Source: an uncultured Lachnospiraceae bacterium
GTDB taxonomy: Bacteria; Bacillota; Clostridia; Lachnospirales; Lachnospiraceae
Assembly: GCA_947648875.1 (NCBI GenBank)
Contig: CANSPM010000003.1
Location: 1-64,000, forward strand
DNA length: 64,000 nt
Direction: 5' to 3'
The notes beneath the pieces were generated by a model. The model made no database searches. It saw nothing but the letters and a program-made list of their open reading frames with translations, and was not told the DNA's origin. Numbering within the stretch: the first letter of the stretch is position 1; every line of letters begins with the position of its first letter. Made by a program: the position numbers and the translations under genes. Of this stretch, positions 50,013 through 58,837 are shown piece after piece.

Positions 50013-52463
50013 ATGGTCAGGAAAGTCAGAAGAATGCTGGAAACAGTCTGCGCAATGTTTGCGATTGTGCTGTTTTGCGGCATCACAGTCCATGCGAAAG
50101 AGGTGACTGTGCAGAATGTAAACGACATTCAGGCGGCATTGAACCAGGCAGGCAGTTCCACGGAGGCTGTGACAGTTATTATTCCGCCGGGAAATTATGT
50201 GGTGAACGATATTCTCAAGGTGCGTTCCAACACGATTATCCAGGCCACAGGAGCGGAATTTACGTTACGCGCGGACTTGGCTTCGGCGGGACATCCGATT
50301 CTCTCGGTGGACAATGTACAGAACGTGACGGTTATGGGGGGAACCTGGACATCCAGCAACGGTACACCCATCGTCCTGCAAAACGCGAATAAAAATGTTG
50401 TATTTGACGGCGTCACAGTCAATGCGTCAGGAAGCTGCCGTTGGGGTATCGAGATCCACCAGGGACAGCAGATTACCGTTCAGAACAGCACAGTGAACGA
50501 TGGCGGCATATTCGCGGAAAAGATTACAGAATTGACGCTGTATAAGAACGTGGTCAACAATTCCAAGTTTAACGGCATCAGGATCAATACAACAGAGAAG
50601 TGTACGATTAAGGAGAATGTGGTAAAGAACGCCAGTACTTATGGGCTTCACGTTCAAAACGACAATGGCTCAACCATACAGGACAATGAGATTTCTGGAA
50701 GCGCCGCTTCCGCTCAGAGGGTAGACAACGAGCACGGCGAGGGCCTCCTTGTTATCAACAGCGTGAATACCGCCGTGGTTTCGAATAAAATTCTGAATAC
50801 CCACTGCAATGAGAAAACCAACGGCAACGGTATGATCGTGGCAGAGTCCACAGGAGTGGTGGTGGATGACAATGTGGTGAGCAATTCCGGGAACCATGGA
50901 ATTCAGGTGACGGACCATTCCACCAACATCACCGTGAAAAATAATAAAGTGAGCAATTCCAGCAATGCGGGTATTGCTCTTTCCAGGGATGTACAGGTCA
51001 GCCTGGTCAACAACACAATAAGCGACTCAGCGGTCAACGGTGTAGCCTGTGATGGACACAGCGGACGCGTGACTGTGACCATAGAGGGAGGTACAATCAC
51101 CAATACGAAAGGTGTGGAAAGCGCGGCAAACGCTGCCATCTGGACAGATTCCACAACGGGTATAATCTCCGGCGTTACGATTCAGGATACAAAACATAAC
51201 GGAATTACCATCACCAACAACAGTGACGTGGAGATAAAGGATTGTAAGATTTTCCAGAGTGCGGTGACGGGTACAAGAGGAATAGCCGTCTTCGCCTCCA
51301 AGGCAAGTATAAGCGGAAACGTTATCTCCGGTTTCTCCGAGTATGGTATATGGGCCAACAACAATGATGGCGCCAATATTACCGGAGGGAACAACACGGT
51401 TACTCTGCCTGGGGCAACTTCTTTTACCGGCAACGGAATTTTTGTCGGAAAAAGTACGGGCACTATGAACAACAACAATCTGCTGGCTCCGTCCATATCG
51501 AATACCACAGCCTCCGGTGGGAATTATTTTAATGATGTGGAGGCAGGCGCGATCATTGACGGTAAAAAATATTCCGTGACGATCACCAGCGGAGGAAAGT
51601 TCTCGGTAAGCTATCCCTCTGTGGATACCTCCAAAGTGGCCATCTATGTAAAATCGCCGGACGGCAATGTGATTATACTCAACGCTCCCAACGGTACTAC
51701 GCTGGACAGCACTCCCGTCAGTCCGGCGGATCTGGAAAAGATTAAAGCGTTTGTAACACGTGTATATAACAATGTTCTGGGAAGGACTCCGGACCCTGCG
51801 GGATTTGAAAGCTGGGTAAACGCCCTGGCCAGCGGCCAGCAGACCGGCGCGGGAGTGGTGGAAGGATTTTTCTTCTCAAAGGAACTTATGGAAAAGAATC
51901 TGTCCATTGAGGATTACCTGGAGCTGGTATATGTCACAATGATGGACCGGCATTCGGATGCCGGCGGAAAGCAAAACTGGGTCAATGTCTATAAACAGGG
52001 ATTCTCCGAGAGATATATCCTGAACGGCTTTGTGGGTTCCAAGGAATTTGGTGAGATTTGTGAAGAATACGGGATTGTTCGGGGAGAAGTGGCTATGACG
52101 GAACCCAGGGACCAGAACAGGGGCGTGACGGAATTTGTGTCCCGGAATTATTCCAAGGCCCTGAGAAGAGCAGTTGATATTAAAGGTCTGAACGATTGGT
52201 GCTATGCCATTATCTATGAGGGCAAGGCTCCCGGTGAAGCGGTACTGGGCTTTATAGATTCGGAAGAGTTTAAGAAGAAGGGACATTCCGACGCAGAGTT
52301 TGTGGAGATTATGTATCAGACTTTCTTTAACCGTGATCCCGACTCGGCGGGATTCGCGGATTGGATGGGCCGCCTTCAAAGCGGGTGGTCCAGGCTACAG
52401 GTGGCGGAAGGGTTTATTGGCGCCGAGGAATTCCATAAATTGGTAGCGAGCTTTGGATTATAA
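50013..52463 (+). CDS. Exported right-handed beta-helix protein with tandem DUF4214
   Basis: An 816-residue secreted protein. Signal peptide residues 1-33 (core AMFAIVLFCGITV). Residues ~40-520 are a right-handed parallel beta-helix with many N-x-[IV]-x-x-N-x-[IV] rungs (for example VVDDNVVSNSGNHGIQVTDH), the fold of pectate lyases and alginate epimerases. Some rungs carry the NNxxxN runs common in carbohydrate-active helices, but I cannot identify a catalytic site. Two DUF4214 modules (~570-690 and ~700-816) are joined by PRDQNRGVTEFVSRNYS. Likely binds, trims or modifies the surface glycan. ATG 50013 follows AAGGAGGAG by 6-8 bases; the TTG in the track is overruled. Confidence 0.85.
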   Translation: MVRKVRRMLETVCAMFAIVLFCGITVHAKEVTVQNVNDIQAALNQAGSSTEAVTVIIPPGNYVVNDILKVRSNTIIQATGAEFTLRADLASAGHPILSVDNVQNVTVMGGTWTSSNGTPIVLQNANKNVVFDGVTVNASGSCRWGIEIHQGQQITVQNSTVNDGGIFAEKITELTLYKNVVNNSKFNGIRINTTEKCTIKENVVKNASTYGLHVQNDNGSTIQDNEISGSAASAQRVDNEHGEGLLVINSVNTAVVSNKILNTHCNEKTNGNGMIVAESTGVVVDDNVVSNSGNHGIQVTDHSTNITVKNNKVSNSSNAGIALSRDVQVSLVNNTISDSAVNGVACDGHSGRVTVTIEGGTITNTKGVESAANAAIWTDSTTGIISGVTIQDTKHNGITITNNSDVEIKDCKIFQSAVTGTRGIAVFASKASISGNVISGFSEYGIWANNNDGANITGGNNTVTLPGATSFTGNGIFVGKSTGTMNNNNLLAPSISNTTASGGNYFNDVEAGAIIDGKKYSVTITSGGKFSVSYPSVDTSKVAIYVKSPDGNVIILNAPNGTTLDSTPVSPADLEKIKAFVTRVYNNVLGRTPDPAGFESWVNALASGQQTGAGVVEGFFFSKELMEKNLSIEDYLELVYVTMMDRHSDAGGKQNWVNVYKQGFSERYILNGFVGSKEFGEICEEYGIVRGEVAMTEPRDQNRGVTEFVSRNYSKALRRAVDIKGLNDWCYAIIYEGKAPGEAVLGFIDSEEFKKKGHSDAEFVEIMYQTFFNRDPDSAGFADWMGRLQSGWSRLQVAEGFIGAEEFHKLVASFGL

Positions 52464-52480
52464 GGAGCAGTGAATGGGGC

Positions 52481-52510
52481 ATAGGTATCTTTTGTATGAA
52501 AGATACCTAT
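52481..52510 (+). terminator. Perfect hairpin after the beta-helix gene
   Basis: ATAGGTATCTTT / AAAGATACCTAT, 12 bp with a 6-nt loop TGTATG, beginning 18 bases after the stop codon and followed by ACTTTA. It may be a terminator or attenuator, although the downstream T-run is short and the next gene begins 22 bases later. Confidence 0.55.
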
Positions 52511-52531
52511 ACTTTATGGAAGAGAGGTAAT

Positions 52532-52972
52532 ATGCAGGCAGTGGATGTAGAAAAAATCATGGAAGAGATCAGGCGGGAGATTGAGGAGAAGGGATATAAG
52601 GAGGAGGACCTGCACTTTAAGGACATCGCCCTGAACGCGGAAGAGCCGTCCGGCTTGAGATACAGTCGGGAGGATGCCGAAAGACAGTTGGACTATCTCA
52701 GCTTCCACAGCGATAATCCTGTTTTTTTTCCGCTGTCGGGGAATCCCATCAAAATATTTGTGCAGAGGGTAGTCAGAAGGTTTTTTCTGTTTGTTATTTA
52801 CCCCGCTTTTCAGTTTCAGAATAAGCATAATGCCACAGTGACCAGATTTTTAAAACAGAGTATGAATTATATGAATGAAAACGAGGCTTTAAAGGAGCGA
52901 CTGGCCAGACAGCAGGAACAGATCGACAGATTGATTCAGGAAGTGGAGCAACTGAAAAAAGGGCAGGAATAA
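52532..52972 (+). CDS. Small membrane-associated coiled-coil protein
   Basis: A 146-residue protein of no named family. Its N-terminus is charged and helical (MQAVDVEKIMEEIRREIEEK), a hydrophobic amphipathic stretch lies in the middle (VVRRFFLFVIYPAFQF, about residues 78-93), and the last ~40 residues form a coiled coil (NEALKERLARQQEQIDRLIQ). The plan suggests a scaffold that attaches to the membrane and oligomerises. It sits 7 bases ahead of a GT4 gene, so it may organise the glycosyltransferases. ATG 52532 follows AGAGAGG; the track start 52496 lies inside the hairpin. Confidence 0.6.
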   Translation: MQAVDVEKIMEEIRREIEEKGYKEEDLHFKDIALNAEEPSGLRYSREDAERQLDYLSFHSDNPVFFPLSGNPIKIFVQRVVRRFFLFVIYPAFQFQNKHNATVTRFLKQSMNYMNENEALKERLARQQEQIDRLIQEVEQLKKGQE

Positions 52973-52979
52973 AGAGGGC

Positions 52980-54176
52980 ATGGATAAAATTGGTTTTGTT
53001 ATTCCCTGGTTTGGGTGGGATATACCCGGAGGTGCAGAGGCGGAACTGCGGGGGCTGGTAACGCATTTACATGACGCGGGAGTCAGGCTGGAGATACTGA
53101 CCACATGTGTAAAGGAATTTCTTTCAGACTGGAGTCACAATTTCCACAGACCCGGTACAGTGGTTGAGCATGGTATCACGATACGGAGATTCAGGGCGGA
53201 CAGCAGAAACGCCGGGGATTTTGCGCAGGTAAACGCCAAACTGATGGGGGGACAACTTCCTCTTACGGCAGAGGAGGAGCAGACATATGTGAGGGAGATG
53301 ATCAACAGCAGGGAACTGTGCCGTTATCTGGCCCGGCATCAGCAGGAGTATGGCTTGTATGTGTTTATTCCCTACATGTTTGGAACTACCTATCACGGCA
53401 TTATGCAATGCCCGGAAAAGTCTGTGTTGATTCCCTGTCTGCACGATGAAAGCTATATCTATATGAAAGTGTTTGCCGAAGTCTTTTCAAAACTCAGGGG
53501 CATGATCTTTCACGCATATCCGGAGGAGGCGCTGGCCGAGAGAGTCTATGACCTTGGGGACGTAAAACATGCCGTGCTGGGAGAGGGAATTGACACCGAC
53601 TGGGAAGGGGACGAGGTGCGTTTCAGAAAAAAATATCATATGGAAAAGCCCTACATTCTCTATGCCGGACGAAAAGACAGCGGTAAAAATGTGGATCAGC
53701 TGATTTTGTACTATAGAGAGTATCTTTTGCGAGGCGGGGAGCAGCTGGAGCTGGTACTGATCGGCGGAGGCAGCGTAAATGTTCCCAGGGATATAGAGGA
53801 GCATGTGCATGATTTGGGGTTTGTGCCCATACAGGACAAATATGATGCCTACTCCGGAGCCAGCTTGCTCTGTAACCCGTCTCACAATGAGAGTTTCTCA
53901 CTGGTAGTTATGGAGAGTTGGCTTGCGGGAAGGCCTGTGCTGGTGAGCGGCAGCTGCGCCGTTACCAGGGATTTTGCACTGAGAGCGGGCGGAGGCCTGT
54001 ACTATGACAGCTACTTTGAGTTTGAGGGCGCAGTCAACTTTCTGCGTGCGCATCCGGATATCGCGGAGCGGATGGGAGAATGCGGAAGGCAGTATGTGCT
54101 GGAACGCTTTTCATGGCCTGTGGTCGTAGAAAGGTATATATCCTTTTTTGAGGAAGCCAATAGAGATAGTTTATAA
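52980..54176 (+). CDS. GT4 glycosyltransferase
   Basis: GT-B retaining glycosyltransferase of 398 residues. IGFVIPWFGWDIPGGAEAEL binds the acceptor side, ILYAGRKDSGKNVDQL begins the donor domain, and CNPSHNESFSLVVMESWLAG carries the E-x7-E signature near residue 307. Paralogue of the GT4 at 58.8 kb: both open with F-V-I...GGAE, and both contain a matching GGLYY-x4-FEFEG-[AC]-x-N-[YF]-L segment near the C-terminus. Encoded just after the coiled-coil protein; a promoter for the next transcript lies beyond it. Sugar specificity unknown. Confidence 0.88.
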   Translation: MDKIGFVIPWFGWDIPGGAEAELRGLVTHLHDAGVRLEILTTCVKEFLSDWSHNFHRPGTVVEHGITIRRFRADSRNAGDFAQVNAKLMGGQLPLTAEEEQTYVREMINSRELCRYLARHQQEYGLYVFIPYMFGTTYHGIMQCPEKSVLIPCLHDESYIYMKVFAEVFSKLRGMIFHAYPEEALAERVYDLGDVKHAVLGEGIDTDWEGDEVRFRKKYHMEKPYILYAGRKDSGKNVDQLILYYREYLLRGGEQLELVLIGGGSVNVPRDIEEHVHDLGFVPIQDKYDAYSGASLLCNPSHNESFSLVVMESWLAGRPVLVSGSCAVTRDFALRAGGGLYYDSYFEFEGAVNFLRAHPDIAERMGECGRQYVLERFSWPVVVERYISFFEEANRDSL

Positions 54177-54205
54177 ATCCTTAAATGTTAATTGTGTGGA
54201 AACAG

Positions 54206-54235
54206 TTGCCAGGCCATTATGTGTGGTGTTATAAT
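54206..54235 (+). promoter_or_regulatory. Promoter for the small DUF4214 protein
   Basis: TTGCCA (54206-54211), an 18-bp spacer, TATAAT (54230-54235). The leader contains a short stem TCGGAA / TTCCGA near 54246-54268. Confidence 0.65.
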
Positions 54236-54342
54236 AAGATTCATCGGAAGTATGCATTTCTTTCCGATAGAAGGTGCACTAGAAATATGACTTATACGGT
54301 ACGGTCGTGGAAAAAACCCGGGAGGGAGAGAGGAATGGGATT

Positions 54343-55596
54343 ATGATGAAGAGAGCCAGAGGTTGGGGGGCGTTGGTGGCAAGCCTGATAATGTGCTTCA
54401 TGATGACAATGAGCGTTTTTGCGGAGGAACAGGAAATTGTCTTTGTGTCGGAAGAGATCATAGTGGAGGAAGAGGGCATAGTGGAAGCCGGGCAACACGG
54501 TACGGTTATGGTAGATCCCAGCCTTGGGATCGGCACGGCTGTCTTTTCCAACAATACAATCATTCAGCTGAAAGTCAACTGCAGGACTTTTGGAACAAGC
54601 ATGGATGACTATCGGATTGAAATCTACAAAGGCGATACGGCCGTAGCCGGGGGCTACAGCCTGGTGGCCAAGGGCGTGCGGGATTTTAAACAGACGGTAG
54701 CTTCCTATAATGATATATTCGAGGTAGATACAAAAAATACCAGTGTATTTACCCCGGGAACATATACCATAGTATGTACAAGCTATTACTATGCGGATAA
54801 CGGAACCCAGATGATCAATCAGAGCGACAGGGCTACCTTTACGATTGAGGATTACCATCTGGTGCTGGACAGAGAATTTGTTAAAAGGCTATATCTGACC
54901 GCTCTGGAGAGAGGGGTAGATCCTGTGGGATTAAAAGACTGGAGTGAGAAGCTGTATTATGGCAAGATGACCGGCGCCCAAGTGGTAGAGAACATATTTG
55001 AAAGTGAGGAGTTTGTCAATAAGAAAAAGACGGACGAGGAGTATGTGGAATTGCTTTATCAGGCCGTGTTCAATCGGGTATCCGATGCCCCTGGAAGAGA
55101 GCAGTGGTTAAACTTCTTGAGGACAGGTTTCTCCAGGAAAAAGGTGTTGAAGGGATTTGTGGACTCAGGAGAATTTGCGAATCTATGTACGACTTACGAG
55201 GTCAATAAGGGAACCGTTGAACTGAAGGAATACAGAGATCAGAATGAGGGTGTCACCGGGTTTGTCAGTCGTCTGTACAATCTGGCTCTCTTGCGGCAGC
55301 CGGATGCCAAGGGATTGAACGAATGGACGGAGCGTCTGCTGAAAAAGCAGAAGACCCCCAAAGAAGTGGCATTTGGTTTTGTGTTCTCACCGGAGATGAA
55401 CGGAAGGAACCTGGACAATACGGCATTCGTGACAATGCTTTATCAGACGATATTGGGAAGAGAGCCGGATGGCCCCGGATTAGCGGACTGGGTTGGCCAG
55501 CTTGATAATAAGACCAAGACAAGAGAAAGTATTTTTAACGGTTTTGCCGACAGCAAAGAGTTTGCAGAGATTGTAGCCTCTTATAATATCAAATAG
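54343..55596 (+). CDS. Exported beta-sandwich protein with tandem DUF4214
   Basis: A 417-residue secreted protein. Signal peptide residues 1-27 (core ALVASLIMCFMMTMSVFA). A beta-rich domain (about residues 35-165) with AVFSNNTIIQLKVNC and FTPGTYTIVCTSYYYADNG resembles an Ig-like binding fold. Two DUF4214 modules (about 180-295 and 305-417) are joined by YRDQNEGVTGFVSRLYN, almost identical to the linker in the glucosaminidase. No enzyme domain, so a binding or structural role is likely. It has its own promoter and immediately precedes the glycan exporter genes. ATG 54343 is placed by AGAGG 9 bases upstream; the track's GTG start lacks support. Confidence 0.85.
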   Translation: MMKRARGWGALVASLIMCFMMTMSVFAEEQEIVFVSEEIIVEEEGIVEAGQHGTVMVDPSLGIGTAVFSNNTIIQLKVNCRTFGTSMDDYRIEIYKGDTAVAGGYSLVAKGVRDFKQTVASYNDIFEVDTKNTSVFTPGTYTIVCTSYYYADNGTQMINQSDRATFTIEDYHLVLDREFVKRLYLTALERGVDPVGLKDWSEKLYYGKMTGAQVVENIFESEEFVNKKKTDEEYVELLYQAVFNRVSDAPGREQWLNFLRTGFSRKKVLKGFVDSGEFANLCTTYEVNKGTVELKEYRDQNEGVTGFVSRLYNLALLRQPDAKGLNEWTERLLKKQKTPKEVAFGFVFSPEMNGRNLDNTAFVTMLYQTILGREPDGPGLADWVGQLDNKTKTRESIFNGFADSKEFAEIVASYNIK

Positions 55597-55600
55597 TATA

Positions 55601-55669
55601 CATAGGAATAGGAAATAACTCCCCCCTGCCCGCAGACAGACATGTAAACGGACAGGAGGGAGTCCTATG
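55601..55669 (+). promoter_or_regulatory. Long hairpin between the DUF4214 gene and wzm
   Basis: CATAGGA (55601-55607) pairs with TCCTATG (55663-55669), and ACTCCCCCCTG (55618-55628) pairs with CAGGAGGGAGT (55653-55663) with one mismatch. The structure ends 6 bases before GGAGG of wzm. It lacks a T-run, so I read it as a leader or processing site rather than a plain terminator. Confidence 0.5.
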
Positions 55670-55686
55670 CTATATGGAGGAACCTT

Positions 55687-56463
55687 ATGACTATATTCCG
55701 GGAAATATATGAATACAGGGAAATGATCGGCAGCCTGATCAAAAGAGATTTAAAGAGCCGCTACAAGGGGTCAGCCTTGGGATTTCTGTGGTCCTTTCTG
55801 AATCCGTTGTTACAACTGATCGTATATTCTTTTGTATTTAAGATTGTCATGCGGGCCAGCTATGAGAGGTACTACCTCTTTTTGTTTGTAGCGCTGGTGC
55901 CCTGGCTCTTTTTTATGACTTCCGTGACGGGCGGAGCCTCTTGCGTCTGGTCTCAGAAAGATCTGGTCAACAAAATATATTTTCCCAGGGAAGTACTTCC
56001 AATTGCCCATGTAACCTGTCAGCTGGTCAATATGCTTCTTTCTTTTGTCGTTATATTTGCGGTAATTCTTGTCACCCGACATGGAATGAACCTGGCGGCG
56101 CTTCTTTATCTACCTGCCATAATGCTGGTAGAATATCTGCTGGCGCTGGGAATCGCGTTTTTCGTCTCGGCTATCACGGTATTTCTGCGGGATGTGGAAT
56201 ATATTATGGGAATTGTCATGATGGCCTGGCAGTTTTTAAGTCCGGTAATGTATGGAATTGATCTGATTCCGGAAAAATATAGAGTGATTTATCAGTTGAA
56301 TCCCATGACACCGATTCTGATGGCCTACAGAGATATTTTTTACTATAAACAGCCACCACAGCTTGGTACACTGATCCAGGCTACGGCATTGGGAGCCATT
56401 GTGCTGATAATCGGTTTTGGCGTATTTCAAAGACTAAAGCGTCATTTTTCGGAGGAAATGTGA
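55687..56463 (+). CDS. wzm: ABC-2 type polysaccharide exporter permease (Wzm/TagG-like)
   Basis: Membrane half of an ABC exporter that moves lipid-linked glycan across the membrane. 258 residues with six hydrophobic segments and the family's N-terminal LIKRDLKSRYKGSALGFLWS and the FLNPLLQLIVYSFVF helix. VFLRDVEYIMGIVMMAWQFLSPVMYG is the characteristic C-terminal region, and NPMTPILMAYRDIFYY ends it. GGAGG lies 6 bases before ATG 55687. The stop overlaps the ATPase gene, so both subunits are made together. No Wzx/Wzy-style flippase is nearby; this exporter likely handles a cytoplasmically completed chain. Confidence 0.93.
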   Translation: MTIFREIYEYREMIGSLIKRDLKSRYKGSALGFLWSFLNPLLQLIVYSFVFKIVMRASYERYYLFLFVALVPWLFFMTSVTGGASCVWSQKDLVNKIYFPREVLPIAHVTCQLVNMLLSFVVIFAVILVTRHGMNLAALLYLPAIMLVEYLLALGIAFFVSAITVFLRDVEYIMGIVMMAWQFLSPVMYGIDLIPEKYRVIYQLNPMTPILMAYRDIFYYKQPPQLGTLIQATALGAIVLIIGFGVFQRLKRHFSEEM

Positions 56464-57749
56464 TGAACAGTGAAAATTCCATTGAAGTGAGGGATGTCAC
56501 CAAACAATTTAAAATCTTTATAGACAAGGGCAGGACGATCAAGGAGCGCGCTCTGTTCCGCAGGCGTAGACAATATGAACACCGCCAGGTGCTGAGAGGA
56601 GTCAGTTTTGACGTGAAAAAAGGTGAGGCGGTGGGGTTAATTGGACATAACGGCTGCGGAAAAAGTACAACACTTAAATTGTTGACCAGGATACTGTACC
56701 CGGATACTGGCAGTATAGAGATCACAGGCCGGGTATCCAGCCTGATAGAGCTGGGAGCCGGATTCCATCCTGATCTGAGCGGAAAAGAAAATATTTATAT
56801 CAATGCGGCCATCTTTGGCCTTAAGCGGGAAGAGATAGACAGGCGGCTGGATGATATTATTGCCTTTTCCGAGTTGGAAGATTTTATTGACAATCCAGTG
56901 CGTACATATTCGTCGGGTATGTATATGAGACTGGCTTTTTCCGTCGCCATCAATGTAGACGCCAATGTTCTGTTGATTGACGAAATACTGGCGGTGGGAG
57001 ACGCGAACTTTCAGATCAAGTGTTTTAACAAGCTACAGGAAATCAAGGGAAAGGGTACGACCATTGTCATCGTATCTCATTCGCTTGATCAGATCGAGCA
57101 GATTTGCGACAGAACCATCTGGATTCATGAGGGCCTGGTCAGAATGGAGGGAGCCTCCAGGGACGTACATCCCGCCTATCTGGATTATATGGAGATGAAG
57201 CGAAGAGAGAACGCGGAGAAGGAAGCCAAACGGAAAGCGGAAAAAGAGGGTGTAAAGGAAGCGGAAAAAAAGAAGGAGACGATCCCGGCGTCCGCCTATG
57301 GCATGGAGGAAGGGAAACGGTGGGGCAATGGACGTGCCCGCATCGTGGAGGTGCGGATTCTGGATCAGGAGAATCAGGAGAGGACCATATTCAGGGTGGA
57401 AGAAACGATAAAAATCCATTTGAAATATCAAGTCAAATCACTGGTGAGAGACGCGGTGTTTGGATTGGGTTTTTTTAATGCCCAGGGGCTGCGATGCTAC
57501 GGAACAAATACAGAGATTGACGATCTCCCTCCTTTTAACCTGTCGGAGGATGGGGAGATGGAAGTTATATTGCCAAGGGTGATGCTACTGTCGGGCGTGT
57601 ACACATTGGATATGACGATTGAAGAGGGGCATGGGATGCCGGTAGATTATTTTCGGGAAGTGGCGACCATAGAGATTACAAACAGTAAACGAGATTTGGG
57701 TGTGATGAGAATGGATCATCAGTGGATATTGGATTATGAGAAAAAATAA
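56463..57749 (+). CDS. wzt: ABC exporter ATPase with C-terminal glycan-recognition domain (Wzt)
   Basis: ATPase subunit paired with Wzm, 428 residues. Residues ~5-245: Walker A GHNGCGKSTTLKLL, signature YSSGMYMRLAFSVA, Walker B VLLIDEILAVGD and the switch histidine in IVSHSLDQIE. A charged linker (KRRENAEKEAKRKAEKEG, ~250-285) leads to a beta-sandwich (~295-428) as in Wzt-C domains, which read the glycan's chain end in O-antigen exporters. This implies that the glycan carries a recognised terminal structure. ATG 56463 overlaps the wzm stop (TGATG), with GGAGGA 6 bases upstream. It also overlaps the following GT4 gene by 14 bases. Confidence 0.93.
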   Translation: MNSENSIEVRDVTKQFKIFIDKGRTIKERALFRRRRQYEHRQVLRGVSFDVKKGEAVGLIGHNGCGKSTTLKLLTRILYPDTGSIEITGRVSSLIELGAGFHPDLSGKENIYINAAIFGLKREEIDRRLDDIIAFSELEDFIDNPVRTYSSGMYMRLAFSVAINVDANVLLIDEILAVGDANFQIKCFNKLQEIKGKGTTIVIVSHSLDQIEQICDRTIWIHEGLVRMEGASRDVHPAYLDYMEMKRRENAEKEAKRKAEKEGVKEAEKKKETIPASAYGMEEGKRWGNGRARIVEVRILDQENQERTIFRVEETIKIHLKYQVKSLVRDAVFGLGFFNAQGLRCYGTNTEIDDLPPFNLSEDGEMEVILPRVMLLSGVYTLDMTIEEGHGMPVDYFREVATIEITNSKRDLGVMRMDHQWILDYEKK

Positions 57750-58821
57750 AGGCAGAATTATTCAGATTTTGCCCACCCTCTCTTATGGGGACGGTGTGAG
57801 CAACGATACATTGGCGATTGACAGGATACTTAGAAAGAATGATTTCCGTACAAAGATCTATGCGGAGAATATAGACAAGCGCGTATCAAAGGAGGCGGTA
57901 CAGCATATCACCCGCCTGCCAAGGCTTAGAGAGAGGGACATCATTCTATATCATCTCTCTACCGGAAGCAGGCTGAATGACATGCTACCCGGTTTAAAGG
58001 CAAGGATAATAATAATATATCACAATATTACACCAGATAAATATTTTGCCGATTATCATGATTTCTCTGCTACACTGTGCAGAGAAGGGCGTAAGAGTCT
58101 TTCAAAACTCTGTTCGGTACCGGAATACTGCCTTGCGGATTCTCCGTACAACAGGGAGGAACTGCTGGCAAACGGGTATTCCTGTAAAATAGATGTGATG
58201 CCCATCATCATACCCTTCGAGGATTATGAGAAAGTTCCCAGCGCAAAGGTTATGTCCAGATATGAGAAGGATGGGTATACCAATATTATCTTTACGGGGA
58301 GAATCGCTCCAAATAAGAAGCAGGAAGATATCATCGAAGTGTTTGCGTATTACCAGAAATTTTATAATCCAAAATCAAGGTTATTTCTTGTGGGATCTTA
58401 TCACAATATGGAGAAATATCTGAGACGGCTACAGGATTATGCGCAGCAATTGGGTGTGAATCATGTTATATTTACCGGCCACATTCCTTTTGATGAAATT
58501 TTGGCCTATTATCATTTAGCAGATATTTTTCTGTGTATGAGTGAACATGAAGGATTTTGTATCCCGTTGGTGGAAGCTATGTATTTTCAGATACCGATCA
58601 TCGCGCGGTCCGGAACAGGGGTCACGGGAACACTGGGGGACGGTGGCATCCTTTTGGAAGAGAAAAAGCCCCTGGAGACGGCCGGGCTGATCCATTATGT
58701 TCTGGAACATCCCCAGGTTCGTGAGACACTAATTAAGAGGGGAAGCAGGCGGTTGGAGGATTTTGCGGCGGAACGCATGGAACGGTTGTTTATGAATTAT
58801 TTAAATGCCTTTATGGCTTGA
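57736..58821 (+). CDS. GT4 glycosyltransferase
   Basis: GT-B enzyme of 361 residues: IIQILPTLSYGDGVSNDTLA, IIIIYHNITPDKYFADYH, NIIFTGRIAPNKKQEDIIEV and MSEHEGFCIPLVEAMYFQI with the E-x7-E pair near residue 268. The HNITP sequence is common in enzymes that elongate cell-surface mannans or rhamnans, but specificity cannot be assigned. It overlaps wzt by 14 bases and so belongs to the exporter operon. Base composition here is visibly more AT-rich than in the 23-36 kb part. Confidence 0.88.
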   Translation: MRKNKGRIIQILPTLSYGDGVSNDTLAIDRILRKNDFRTKIYAENIDKRVSKEAVQHITRLPRLRERDIILYHLSTGSRLNDMLPGLKARIIIIYHNITPDKYFADYHDFSATLCREGRKSLSKLCSVPEYCLADSPYNREELLANGYSCKIDVMPIIIPFEDYEKVPSAKVMSRYEKDGYTNIIFTGRIAPNKKQEDIIEVFAYYQKFYNPKSRLFLVGSYHNMEKYLRRLQDYAQQLGVNHVIFTGHIPFDEILAYYHLADIFLCMSEHEGFCIPLVEAMYFQIPIIARSGTGVTGTLGDGGILLEEKKPLETAGLIHYVLEHPQVRETLIKRGSRRLEDFAAERMERLFMNYLNAFMA

Positions 58822-58837
58822 AAAAGAAGAGGGAAAG

